A stretch of DNA of 5,281 bases from Treponema sp. (GCA_017390125.1 JAFPCT010000245.1:1-5281); one strand, 5' to 3'. Positions 1 through 5,164 are shown, counted from the stretch's first letter. Numbers and translations: made by a program. The notes: a model not told the origin generated them from the sequence alone.

Positions 1-3
1 AAT

Positions 4-16
4 GCTGCTCCGCAGC
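4..16 (-). repeat. GC-rich hairpin directly after the variable-region stop codon
   Basis: On the minus strand GCTGC-GGA-GCAGC forms a perfect 5-bp stem with a 3-nt loop, starting immediately after the TAG at 17-19. In characterised diversity-generating retroelements a short GC-rich hairpin or cruciform just downstream of the variable region helps target recognition during retrohoming. The position fits that role, but the stem is short and the loop is not the usual tetraloop. The assignment is inference and depends on the variable-region call. Confidence 0.4.
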
Positions 17-190
17 CTAACCGAGCACCACAACACGAAACGAGATGATGCTGCTCGCACTACCATTGTTGCGATCGAAACTGAACACTCCCGCATTCGT
101 AGTGTAGCTATAGTTCCCGACTCGAACAAACCATGGGTTACTCGCACTGACGAAGTTGGCGAAATCGGAATACCATCCGCTTGTCTCGCT
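17..190 (-). pseudogene. C-terminal fragment of a DGR-type variable protein (C-type lectin fold)
   Basis: The minus-strand frame ending in TAG at 17-19 encodes about 57 residues with the signature of the variable C-terminus of retroelement-diversified C-type-lectin proteins: SGWYSDFANF, then NPWFVR, NAGVFSF, NNGSA and a terminal SFRVVVLG. In that family these blocks hold fixed scaffold residues separated by Asn-derived variable residues. Here the variable sites read Ser (AGY), Ile (ATC), Asp (GAT), Tyr (TAC) and Thr (ACT). Each is one adenine change from an AAY codon, so this resembles a mutated variable region rather than an unmutated template. One scaffold position departs: R-V-G stands where R-G-G is usual. 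There is no start codon or N-terminal part: the frame is blocked by TGA at 218-220, beyond the junction with the thioredoxin-like gene. It is therefore a fragment, real or assembly-made. The fold assignment is from memory of family sequences, not from a search. Confidence 0.6.
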
Positions 191-198
191 TAATGCAT
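188..198. other. Junction between truncated thioredoxin-like gene and variable-region fragment
   Basis: The two coding signals meet here. To the right, minus-strand codons read as a thioredoxin-like protein up to Y-V-T-D-M. To the left, the same strand reads as a variable protein from about E-T-S-G-W-Y. The two reading frames differ, and the thioredoxin frame stops at TAA (190-192) right at the switch. GC content changes from about 43% (181-300) to about 52% (1-180). No target-site duplication, transposon end or direct repeat is visible. The exact breakpoint cannot be fixed to better than about ten bases. It may be a genuine recombination or insertion, or an assembly chimera. Confidence 0.6.
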
Positions 199-375
199 GT
201 CCGTAACATATTCCAGCTCAACTGCAAGATTAAGCTCTGCAAGTGCATCGATTACATTCTGATGAAAGCTCTGGCAGTTTTTACAGCCGCTTCCCAATAC
301 TTTTACACTTTCGATTTTTCCAGATACTTCATTTGCTGAAGATTCTGAACTTCCACAACAACAACATTCGCTCAT
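190..375 (-). CDS. Small Cys-rich thioredoxin-like protein, 3'-truncated
   Basis: This 61-residue product belongs to the small 'redox-active disulfide protein' thioredoxins (Thioredoxin_3, TM0996-like). These cytoplasmic proteins of about 75-80 residues often accompany PF03773 permeases. A Cys4-Cys7 run opens a polar N-terminal tail. The fold begins near Lys20 (strand I21-V26), followed by the active-site CxxC (Cys31-Cys34, in GCKNC), a helix and a second strand ending Y-V-T-D-M. The family then has a helix, a conserved cis-Pro segment (usually near V-x-x-x-PAL) and two more strands; all of that is missing, so the protein should not fold normally. I chose the ATG at 373-375 because an AGGAG (382-386) lies 6 bases upstream; the TTG at 409-411 would overlap the permease stop. 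It lies 28 bases after the permease, in the same operon. A likely role is thiol-disulfide or metal(loid) handling for the permease. Confidence 0.75.
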   Translation of the reverse strand: MSECCCCGSSESSANEVSGKIESVKVLGSGCKNCQSFHQNVIDALAELNLAVELEYVTDMH

Positions 376-403
376 TTTTTTCTCCTGTTTGATTGATTTT
401 TTT

Positions 404-1408
404 TTATGCAATTAAAAATCCCTGAACGAGATTGAATAAATAGCCGACGATTATGATTCCCGCGATGCAGATTACAATAAACACGGTCAAAAGCTTTGGT
501 TTTATTGCCTTGCTCAACATGATCATGCTCGGAAGGCTCAAGGTTGTAACTGCCATCAAGAAGCTGAGGACTACTCCCAGTAGCGCGCCTTTTGCAAGAA
601 GGCTTTCTGCAATGGGAATGCAGCCGAAAATATCTGCGTACATTGGAACTCCGCAGACTGTTGAAAGAATTACGCCGAAAGGATTTTTGTCGCCGAGAAC
701 CGTAACAATCCAGTTTTCCGGAATCCAGTTGTGGATGACAGATCCGATTGCAACACCTGCTATTATATAGAAGAAAACTTTCTTGAGGGTGGAAAGCACT
801 GCGTCCAGGGAATCGCGGAGGCGCTCTTTTTGTGTCGGAACTTCCGCTTCGTATTCCGGGGTGGCTGCCTTTGAGTTATTAATAAAATCTGCAACCTCCC
901 CTTCCATGTGAAGGTGCTCTATGACCGTTCCCCCTGCAACTGCAATCACAAGGCCGGTTACAACATAAGCCGTCGCAATCTTCCAGCCGAAAATGCTCAT
1001 CAGCAAAACAAGGGAGCCCAAATCAACCATAGGTGAAGAAATCAAAAAACTGAAGGTAACTCCCAGCGGGAGTCCTGCCTGTGTAAAGCCCATGAAAATA
1101 GGTATTGAAGAACAGGAACAGAAAGGCGTAACGGTTCCAAGAAGGGCTCCAACGCACCTTGCCCCCAAACCTTTGAATCGTCCCATAATCCTGCGGCTTT
1201 TTTCCGGCGGAAAATATGACTGAATGTATGAGATTATAAAAATCAGGATAAACAGCAGTATTGTGATTTTGATGACGTCATAGATGAAAAACTGAATGCC
1301 GGCACCCGGACGGCTCGTCGTGTCGAGACCACAGACAGCCAGAACCCGGCCAATAAGAGCGTTGAGCCAGCGCATTCCGAAAATTTGATTTTGAATGAAA
1401 TCCTGCAT
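404..1408 (-). CDS. PF03773 permease (ArsP/DUF318-type), multi-pass inner-membrane exporter
   Basis: A 334-residue membrane protein of the ArsP-like permease family, some members of which export trivalent organoarsenicals. Roughly eight hydrophobic segments are visible, near residues 41-63, 84-110, 118-140, 144-163, 211-227, 244-266, 275-297 and 306-328. The family hallmark T-P-F-C-S-C-S-S is at 94-101 (Cys97, Cys99), with the second conserved block V-C-G-V-P-M-Y-A-D at 251-259. A charged cytoplasmic linker (about 164-210) separates the two halves. Length and motifs are normal, so it looks intact. I prefer the ATG at 1406-1408, with AAGG 8 bases upstream, to the GTG at 1415-1417, which would overlap that ribosome site. 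It lies downstream of an ArsR-type gene and upstream of a thioredoxin-like gene, which supports metalloid or thiol-reactive-compound efflux. The substrate is not readable from sequence, so I give no arsP symbol. Confidence 0.88.
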   Translation of the reverse strand: MQDFIQNQIFGMRWLNALIGRVLAVCGLDTTSRPGAGIQFFIYDVIKITILLFILIFIISYIQSYFPPEKSRRIMGRFKGLGARCVGALLGTVTPFCSCSSIPIFMGFTQAGLPLGVTFSFLISSPMVDLGSLVLLMSIFGWKIATAYVVTGLVIAVAGGTVIEHLHMEGEVADFINNSKAATPEYEAEVPTQKERLRDSLDAVLSTLKKVFFYIIAGVAIGSVIHNWIPENWIVTVLGDKNPFGVILSTVCGVPMYADIFGCIPIAESLLAKGALLGVVLSFLMAVTTLSLPSMIMLSKAIKPKLLTVFIVICIAGIIIVGYLFNLVQGFLIA

Positions 1409-1443
1409 GAACGACACCTTTTACATTGATGATTACCAATGAA

Positions 1444-1473
1444 AATATATTGAAATATATAGACACGTGTCAA
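1444..1473 (-). promoter_or_regulatory. Promoter of the permease/thioredoxin-like operon
   Basis: On the minus strand TTGACA (1468-1473) and TATATT (1444-1449) are 18 bases apart, putting the start site near 1436, about 28 bases before the permease ATG. The -35 is a perfect consensus. The promoter lies between the arsR stop and the permease, so the permease can be transcribed apart from arsR. The -35 is embedded in a palindrome, which suggests direct repression. Confidence 0.65.
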
Positions 1474-1476
1474 TAT
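1457..1476. promoter_or_regulatory. Candidate ArsR operator over the permease -35 box
   Basis: A 20-bp inverted repeat, ATAT-a-GACACGTGTC-a-ATAT, has a perfect 10-bp core (1462-1471) and nine of ten pairs overall. It covers the permease -35, the expected place for a winged-helix ArsR/SmtB repressor, whose gene ends only 22 bases away. The sequence is seen; binding by this particular ArsR is inferred. Part of the symmetry could simply reflect the AT-rich context. Confidence 0.5.
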
Positions 1477-1498
1477 GAAAAACATAATGGGAATTCAA

Positions 1499-1813
1499 TC
1501 ATTTATTTGCGCAGTTACAGCTTGAGGTTTGAAACTTTGTCTTTGTGCAGGAAATTTCTTCAAGAATTGATTTGAACTTAGAAAATGTCTCGCAATTAAT
1601 TTTATAATAAGACCACTTTCCTTCCTTGAGGACAGAAACCAGGCTGCAGTCTGCGAGGATTTTCATGTGATGTGAAAGGGTCGGCTGGGTAATTGCAAGG
1701 GCATCAAGGATTTTGCAGGCACACAGTTCGCCGGAGGTGAGCATTTTTATTATGCGGACGCGGTTTACGTCGCCAAGGGCTTTGCAGATTTTTGCGATTT
1801 CCTCTTCGTTCAT
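1499..1813 (-). CDS. ArsR/SmtB-family metal(loid)-sensing transcriptional repressor
   Basis: A 104-residue winged-helix repressor, normal for the family, acting as a cytoplasmic dimer that leaves DNA on binding metal(loid). The N-terminal helices include the conserved A-L-G-D-V-N-R-V-R-I (12-21). The E-L-C-A-C segment (29-33) carries Cys31 and Cys33 where classical ArsR has its inducer cysteines, though the third cysteine of the E. coli CxCxxC motif is replaced here. The recognition helix is T-Q-P-T-L-S-H-H-M-K-I-L (42-53) and the wing is K-E-G-K-W-S-Y-Y (63-70). The C-terminal tail adds Cys89, Cys99 and Cys101, which may complete or extend the thiol site. The start is the ATG at 1811-1813; no ribosome site precedes it, and a promoter lies very close. 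It has its own promoter and precedes the permease, which it probably represses along with itself. arsR is a plausible name, but the inducer is unknown. Confidence 0.9.
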   Translation of the reverse strand: MNEEEIAKICKALGDVNRVRIIKMLTSGELCACKILDALAITQPTLSHHMKILADCSLVSVLKEGKWSYYKINCETFSKFKSILEEISCTKTKFQTSSCNCANK

Positions 1814-1820
1814 GGAAATA

Positions 1821-1850
1821 ATTTTATCGTCAGAAAATTAATGGTGTCAA
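1821..1850 (-). promoter_or_regulatory. arsR-family gene promoter, probably giving a leaderless mRNA
   Basis: On the minus strand TTGACA (1845-1850) and TAAAAT (1821-1826) are separated by 18 bases. The -10 ends only 7 bases before the ATG at 1813, so transcription should begin at or next to the start codon. There is no ribosome-binding site in between, consistent with a leaderless message. An imperfect 15-bp palindrome with AATG/CATT arms (1840-1854) covers the -35 and may be an autoregulatory operator. Confidence 0.55.
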
Positions 1851-1865
1851 CATTCAACAGAAAGC

Positions 1866-1908
1866 AAAACCGGTACAAACCGCAGGTTTAAGCTGGGGTT
1901 CGTACCGG
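1866..1908 (-). terminator. Stem-loop terminator of the feo operon
   Basis: Arms at 1897-1908 and 1870-1881 pair over 12 bp with one G-U wobble (CCGGTACGAACC with GGTTTGTACCGG on the minus strand) around a 15-base loop. TTTTGCTTT follows on the minus strand. It lies just after the last feo-operon gene and before the arsR promoter, where an intrinsic terminator is expected. The T-run is interrupted. On the plus strand the stem is followed by CCTTTT, so weak two-way activity is possible. Confidence 0.75.
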
Positions 1909-1926
1909 CCTTTTGATAAAGCGTGA

Positions 1927-2088
1927 TTACATTACTTCATTATGACAAGACTGACAGCCAATGCAGCCGCCGGAACAACTTCCGCAGGAACATGAGCTGC
2001 CTCCGGATTTTCTTTTTTTGATCATCGAAGCAATGACTGCAGCTACCGCAGCAATAAGGATAATACTTACAATTATTGTTCCAAGCAT
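1927..2088 (-). CDS. FeoB-associated Cys-rich small membrane protein
   Basis: A 53-residue protein of the FeoB-associated Cys-rich family (PF12669), a small inner-membrane protein encoded next to feoB in many anaerobes; its exact role in ferrous-iron uptake is not settled. One membrane helix (about residues 2-22) is followed by a basic K-K-R-K stop and a tail rich in Gly, Ser and Cys: C-S-C-G-S-C-S-G-G-C-I-G-C-Q-S-C, seven cysteines that could bind iron or another metal. The ATG at 2086-2088 has AGGAG (2097-2101) 8 bases upstream, with that site abutting the feoB stop codon. A longer in-frame reading inside feoB lacks family features and is rejected. It is the last gene before the terminator and is probably translated in step with feoB. 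Confidence 0.88.
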   Translation of the reverse strand: MLGTIIVSIILIAAVAAVIASMIKKRKSGGSSCSCGSCSGGCIGCQSCHNEVM

Positions 2089-2101
2089 AAATAACACTCC
2101 T

Positions 2102-4453
2102 CTATTTTGAATATTTTGCAGATTTTCTGAACAGAAGCCACAGGAAGCAGCACAGAACAAGACCGGCAAAGATTGAGCCGACGATGTTTCCGTTTCCGGC
2201 AAAAAGGCTTCCGAACTGGTATACACAGAAACTTACAACGTATGCAAGTCCGCACTGATAGCCGATTGCAGCCCATGTCCATTTTCTGCTGTTCATTTCA
2301 CGGCCGATTGCACCGATTGCAGCAAAACATGGAGCGCACAAAAGGTTGAAGATCAGGAATGACATTCCAGCCGGATGAGTGAAAGCGGCTGCCATGTTTG
2401 CCCAGGTTTCTTCTCCACCGTAAAGGATTCCCATTGTACCAACGATGTTCTCCTTTGCAACAAGTCCGGTGATTGAAGCTACAGCGGCCTGCCAGTTTCC
2501 CCAGCCTGTCGGTGCGAAAATCCATGCAATCAGGCTTCCAAGTTTTGCAAGAACGCTTGAATCCATCTGATCTTCTTCCAGCATTCCAAAGCCAGATTCA
2601 GTCCATCCGAAGAATGAAAGGAACCAGATTACAATGGTAGAAAGCAAAATTATTGTACCTGCTTTTTTGATGAATGACCATCCGCGTTCCCACATTGAGC
2701 GAAGCACGTTTCCGACTGTTGGCCAGTGGTATGCAGGAAGTTCCATTACGAAAGGTGAAACTTCGCCCATGAAAGGCTTTGTCTTTTTAAGGATGATTCC
2801 AGAGCAGATGATTGCCGCAACGCCGATGAAGTATGCAGATGTAGCAACCCAAGCTGATCCGCCGAAAATTGCACTTGAAACAAGGGCGATGAACGGTACT
2901 TTTGCACCGCAAGGAATGAATGTTGTAGTCATAATGGTCATGCGGCGGTCCCGTTCGTTTTCAATCGTTCGGCTTGCCATGATTCCAGGAACACCACAAC
3001 CTGTTCCAACAAGCATAGGAATGAATGATTTTCCAGAAAGTCCGAAGCGGCGGAAAATTCGGTCCATGATGAAGGCGATTCGTGCCATGTAACCGCAGGA
3101 TTCAAGGAAGGCAAGGAAAATGAAAAGCACAAGCATCTGCAGTACGAAACCAAGAACGGCACCTACACCGGCAACGATTCCGTCAAGAATCAGGGCTTTA
3201 AGAACATCAGCGCAGCCGATCTTATCAAGAAGACTTTCGATTACAGCCGGAACACCTGGAACCCAGATTCCGTATTCCGCTGGATCAGGGCCTTCCTCGC
3301 CGTATTTCTGAGCCAATTCCTTTGCTTGTGAAACAAGGTCTTCTGTAATTTCGATTGGTTCAGAAACTTCCATAGTTTCGTCATCAATCACAACGTAAGT
3401 TTCCTCCCCTGCTTCGAAAGCGGAAAGGATTTCTGCTGTGTCGCCGTATTCTTCCGAAGCTTCTTCGTAAGCAGCTGTTCCGACTCCAAAAAGGTGGTAT
3501 CCGTCGCCGAAGAGCCCGTCGTTTGCCCAGTCAGTAGCGGCCGCTCCGACTGTTACCATTGAAACGTAGTAAACGAGCCACATTACAACGGCGAAAATCG
3601 GAAGTGCAAGCCAGCGGTCTGTAACGACACGGTCGATTTTATCTGAAACGGAAAGTTTTTTTCCGCTTTTCTTAGTGACGCAATTTTTGATGATTGATTC
3701 AATGTACTTGTATCGTTCTGCAGTGATGATTGATTCAGAATCGTCGTCAAGCTCCTTTTCGCAGGATTTGATGTCCTGCTCTATGTGAGCGATTTTATCT
3801 GCCGGCACGTTCAGAGCCTTGATTACTTTTTCATCACGCTCAAAAAGTTTTACCGAATACCATCTGTGCTGTTCCGCAGGGAGATTGTGGACAACGGCTT
3901 CCTCAATATGAGCAAGGGCATGTTCTACGCAGCCTTCAAAACGATGCTTGTACATCATAGGCTGTTTTTCCTCAGCCTTTTTAAGGGCAATCTCTGCGGC
4001 CTGAATGCATCCTGTTCCCTTGAGGGCGGAAATTTCAACTACAGGACAGCCCAAAATTTCTTCCATTTCTTTTACATGGATCTTGCCGCCGTTTTTGCGT
4101 ACAACATCCATCATGTTTACTGCAACAACCATCGGAATTCCCAGCTCCGCAAGCTGAGTCGTCAGGTAAAGATTTCGCTCAAAGTTAGTTCCGTCGACGA
4201 TGTTCAGGATTGCATCCGGGCGTTCCTTTACAAGGTATTCCCGGGAAACAACTTCCTCAAGGGAATATGGAGAAAGGGAATAAATTCCCGGCAAGTCCAT
4301 GATCGCAGCATCGCTGTGACCTTTAAGTTTTCCTTCTTTTTTTTCAACAGTTACTCCAGGCCAGTTTCCAACAAACTGATTTGATCCTGTAAGGCAGTTG
4401 AAAAGAGTTGTTTTTCCCGCGTTCGGGTTTCCTGCAAGTGCTATCTTAATCAT
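2102..4453 (-). CDS. feoB: FeoB, GTPase-coupled ferrous iron transporter
   Basis: This 783-residue inner-membrane protein imports Fe2+ using a cytoplasmic G domain. The G motifs are all present: G1 G-N-P-N-A-G-K-T (8-15), switch I V-G-N-W-P-G-V-T (28-35), G3 D-L-P-G (53-56), G4 N-M-M-D (113-116) and G5 S-A-L-K (142-145). A helical regulatory domain follows (about 165-275), then the membrane domain from about Leu282. Conserved pore-region cysteines are visible in G-T-G-C-G-V-P (483-489) and P-C-G-A-K (514-518). Between the first membrane helix and the next conserved block is an acidic, soluble insert (about 327-394), presumably on the outer face. The ATG at 4451-4453 is 3 bases after the feoA stop, with GGAGGA inside the feoA end (4461-4466), so translation is coupled. 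No frame disruption is seen. Iron-dependent control through the upstream operators is inferred. Confidence 0.97.
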   Translation of the reverse strand: MIKIALAGNPNAGKTTLFNCLTGSNQFVGNWPGVTVEKKEGKLKGHSDAAIMDLPGIYSLSPYSLEEVVSREYLVKERPDAILNIVDGTNFERNLYLTTQLAELGIPMVVAVNMMDVVRKNGGKIHVKEMEEILGCPVVEISALKGTGCIQAAEIALKKAEEKQPMMYKHRFEGCVEHALAHIEEAVVHNLPAEQHRWYSVKLFERDEKVIKALNVPADKIAHIEQDIKSCEKELDDDSESIITAERYKYIESIIKNCVTKKSGKKLSVSDKIDRVVTDRWLALPIFAVVMWLVYYVSMVTVGAAATDWANDGLFGDGYHLFGVGTAAYEEASEEYGDTAEILSAFEAGEETYVVIDDETMEVSEPIEITEDLVSQAKELAQKYGEEGPDPAEYGIWVPGVPAVIESLLDKIGCADVLKALILDGIVAGVGAVLGFVLQMLVLFIFLAFLESCGYMARIAFIMDRIFRRFGLSGKSFIPMLVGTGCGVPGIMASRTIENERDRRMTIMTTTFIPCGAKVPFIALVSSAIFGGSAWVATSAYFIGVAAIICSGIILKKTKPFMGEVSPFVMELPAYHWPTVGNVLRSMWERGWSFIKKAGTIILLSTIVIWFLSFFGWTESGFGMLEEDQMDSSVLAKLGSLIAWIFAPTGWGNWQAAVASITGLVAKENIVGTMGILYGGEETWANMAAAFTHPAGMSFLIFNLLCAPCFAAIGAIGREMNSRKWTWAAIGYQCGLAYVVSFCVYQFGSLFAGNGNIVGSIFAGLVLCCFLWLLFRKSAKYSK

Positions 4454-4456
4454 CTT

Positions 4457-4681
4457 CTATTCCTCCGAAACCTGTACCAGCTCAGCATCAGATTTTCTTA
4501 CTGAAAGTTCGTAACCACGGACTGTGATCTCAACAGGGTCACCAAGAGGAGCAACTTTCCGGACAAAAATTTCAACTCCCTTTGTAATTCCCATGTCCAT
4601 GATACGGCGTTTTACCGCTCCCTCTCCAAGCAGTTTCTGAACTTTTACAGTCTGATTGGGTTTCACTTCTCGTAATGTCAT
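4457..4681 (-). CDS. feoA: FeoA, canonical SH3-like partner of FeoB
   Basis: A 74-residue cytoplasmic protein with an SH3-like fold that supports FeoB-mediated Fe2+ uptake. The family pattern is clear: M-T-L-R-E-V start, G-A-V-K-R-R-I-M-D-M-G-I (21-32), then a Gly-led strand region (G35-V-E-I) with P-L-G-D-P (45-49) and a terminal block S-V-R-K-S-D-A (60-66). Length is normal for FeoA. The ATG at 4679-4681 has AGGAG (4689-4693) 7 bases upstream. It is the second of two feoA-type genes in a row and is almost contiguous with feoB, so it is the likely direct FeoB partner. A palindrome matching the upstream operators lies just before its ribosome site. Confidence 0.95.
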   Translation of the reverse strand: MTLREVKPNQTVKVQKLLGEGAVKRRIMDMGITKGVEIFVRKVAPLGDPVEITVRGYELSVRKSDAELVQVSEE

Positions 4682-4698
4682 ATATATTCTCCTAATTA

Positions 4699-4714
4699 AT
4701 TAGCTTCTGCTAAC
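4699..4714. promoter_or_regulatory. Third copy of the feo palindrome, between the two feoA genes
   Basis: ATTAGC-TTCT-GCTAAC matches the two promoter-proximal palindromes in arm sequence and spacing. It lies in the 49-base gap between the feoA genes, 5 bases upstream of the ribosome site of the second. In RNA the minus strand could also form a 6-7 bp hairpin with an AGAA loop directly before that site. I see no convincing promoter around it. It may be an auxiliary operator, a transcription roadblock or a translational control element. Confidence 0.55.
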
Positions 4715-4730
4715 TTATTTAATAAAAAAA

Positions 4731-4940
4731 TTACACAATAATTTTTTGTGCCATTTCACGGCTTACAGCGATGCGGCTGTCTTTTATTTGAATGATAAGG
4801 TTCCCGCACATCTGGGAAACAACAGAAATCTGAGCACCTGCGATAAAGCCCAAGTTCTCAAGAAAGCGGCGGACTTCCTCTTTGCCGTTTATTTTTTTTA
4901 TGAGAAAATTTTCTCCAAGTGCAGCCATTGTCAGAGGCAT
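4731..4940 (-). CDS. feoA: FeoA-family protein, divergent second copy
   Basis: A 69-residue FeoA-like SH3-fold protein, first gene of the operon. It shows the M-P-L-T-M start and the block R-R-F-L-E-N-L-G-F-I-A-G-A (24-36), the counterpart of the R-x-x-x-x-G-I-x-x-G block in FeoA. The second half (G-N-L-I-I-Q-I-K-D-S-R-I-A-V) is of the type seen in paired feoA genes of anaerobes and lacks the P-L-G-D-P loop of the neighbour. The ATG at 4938-4940 follows AGGAG (4945-4949) by 4 bases. Paired FeoA proteins may contact FeoB differently, or one may be regulatory; the sequence does not say which. Confidence 0.92.
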   Translation of the reverse strand: MPLTMAALGENFLIKKINGKEEVRRFLENLGFIAGAQISVVSQMCGNLIIQIKDSRIAVSREMAQKIIV

Positions 4941-4953
4941 TTTTCTCCTTTAT

Positions 4954-4969
4954 GTTAGCAAATGCTAAC
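4954..4969. promoter_or_regulatory. feo operator copy 1 (just downstream of the start site)
   Basis: GTTAGCA-AA-TGCTAAC is a 16-bp inverted repeat with perfect 7-bp arms. It sits between the predicted transcription start (near 4971) and the first feoA ribosome site. It repeats at 4980-4995 and 4699-4714. Three matching palindromes around one iron operon make a repressor site likely. A Fur, DtxR/MntR or TroR-like regulator is possible; none is encoded here. Confidence 0.7.
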
Positions 4970-4977
4970 TAAATGAG

Positions 4978-5006
4978 ATATTAGCCAATGCTAACTTTTT
5001 TGTCAA
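4978..5006 (-). promoter_or_regulatory. Promoter of the feo operon
   Basis: On the minus strand TTGACA (5001-5006) and TAATAT (4978-4983) are exactly 17 bases apart, predicting a start near 4971 and a leader of about 31 bases. The -35 is consensus. The operator copy at 4980-4995 fills most of the spacer and overlaps the -10, so a bound repressor would block RNA polymerase directly. Confidence 0.75.
4980..4995. promoter_or_regulatory. feo operator copy 2 (over the -10/spacer)
   Basis: ATTAGC-CAAT-GCTAAC is an imperfect copy of the palindrome at 4954-4969; starts of the two copies are 26 bp apart, about two and a half helical turns. It overlaps the feo -10 box and spacer. Two sites this close suggest two repressor dimers bound side by side. 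Confidence 0.7.
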
Positions 5007-5113
5007 TAATTATGAAAAAACGTATTTATCAAACAGCTATTTTTTTTATCAGTTTTTCCCATAGAATTACAGAAGCAATCCATTCAACGGTATTATGACA
5101 GAATCGAATTTAT

Positions 5114-5142
5114 TTGACAAAGTCACGTCCCATGAGTATATT
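5114..5142 (+). promoter_or_regulatory. Promoter of ssrA (tmRNA)
   Basis: On the plus strand TTGACA (5114-5119) and TATATT (5137-5142) are 17 bases apart, close to the sigma-70 ideal and fitting a highly expressed stable RNA. The start would be near 5149, leaving a leader of about 15 bases before the mature tmRNA 5' end at 5165, to be removed by RNase P. It is divergent from the feo promoter. Confidence 0.75.
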
Positions 5143-5164
5143 ATCGGTAACTATGTACTTAATT

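Noticed and set aside
2..193. Plus-strand open frame of 63 codons at the left edge
   Set aside because: It is the opposite-strand shadow of the variable-protein fragment, whose minus-strand peptide matches a known scaffold; the plus-strand peptide shows no family feature and no ribosome site is in view.
376..411. Upstream TTG start for the thioredoxin-like protein
   Set aside because: It would overlap the permease stop and has no suitable ribosome site, while the ATG at 373-375 has AGGAG at proper spacing.
1..420. Transposon or insertion sequence as cause of the gene break near 193
   Set aside because: No inverted ends, transposase coding or target duplication is visible in the short flank available.
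1271..1281. GATGACGTCATA palindrome
   Set aside because: It lies inside the permease coding region in a conserved reading frame and is short enough to be chance.
2089..2226. N-terminal extension of the FeoB-associated protein into feoB
   Set aside because: The extension is another frame of the feoB 3' end; the inner ATG at 2086-2088 has a good ribosome site and begins the membrane helix.
3785..4384. Plus-strand open frame of 199 codons inside feoB
   Set aside because: Long but entirely antisense to the intact G domain of FeoB, with no ribosome site and no recognisable motif.
5007..5113. AT-rich stretch between the feo and ssrA promoters, with T and A runs
   Set aside because: I looked for a small gene, terminator or riboswitch. 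The runs pair only loosely and no coding frame or known RNA motif stands out; at most it may supply UP-element-like sequence to the promoters.
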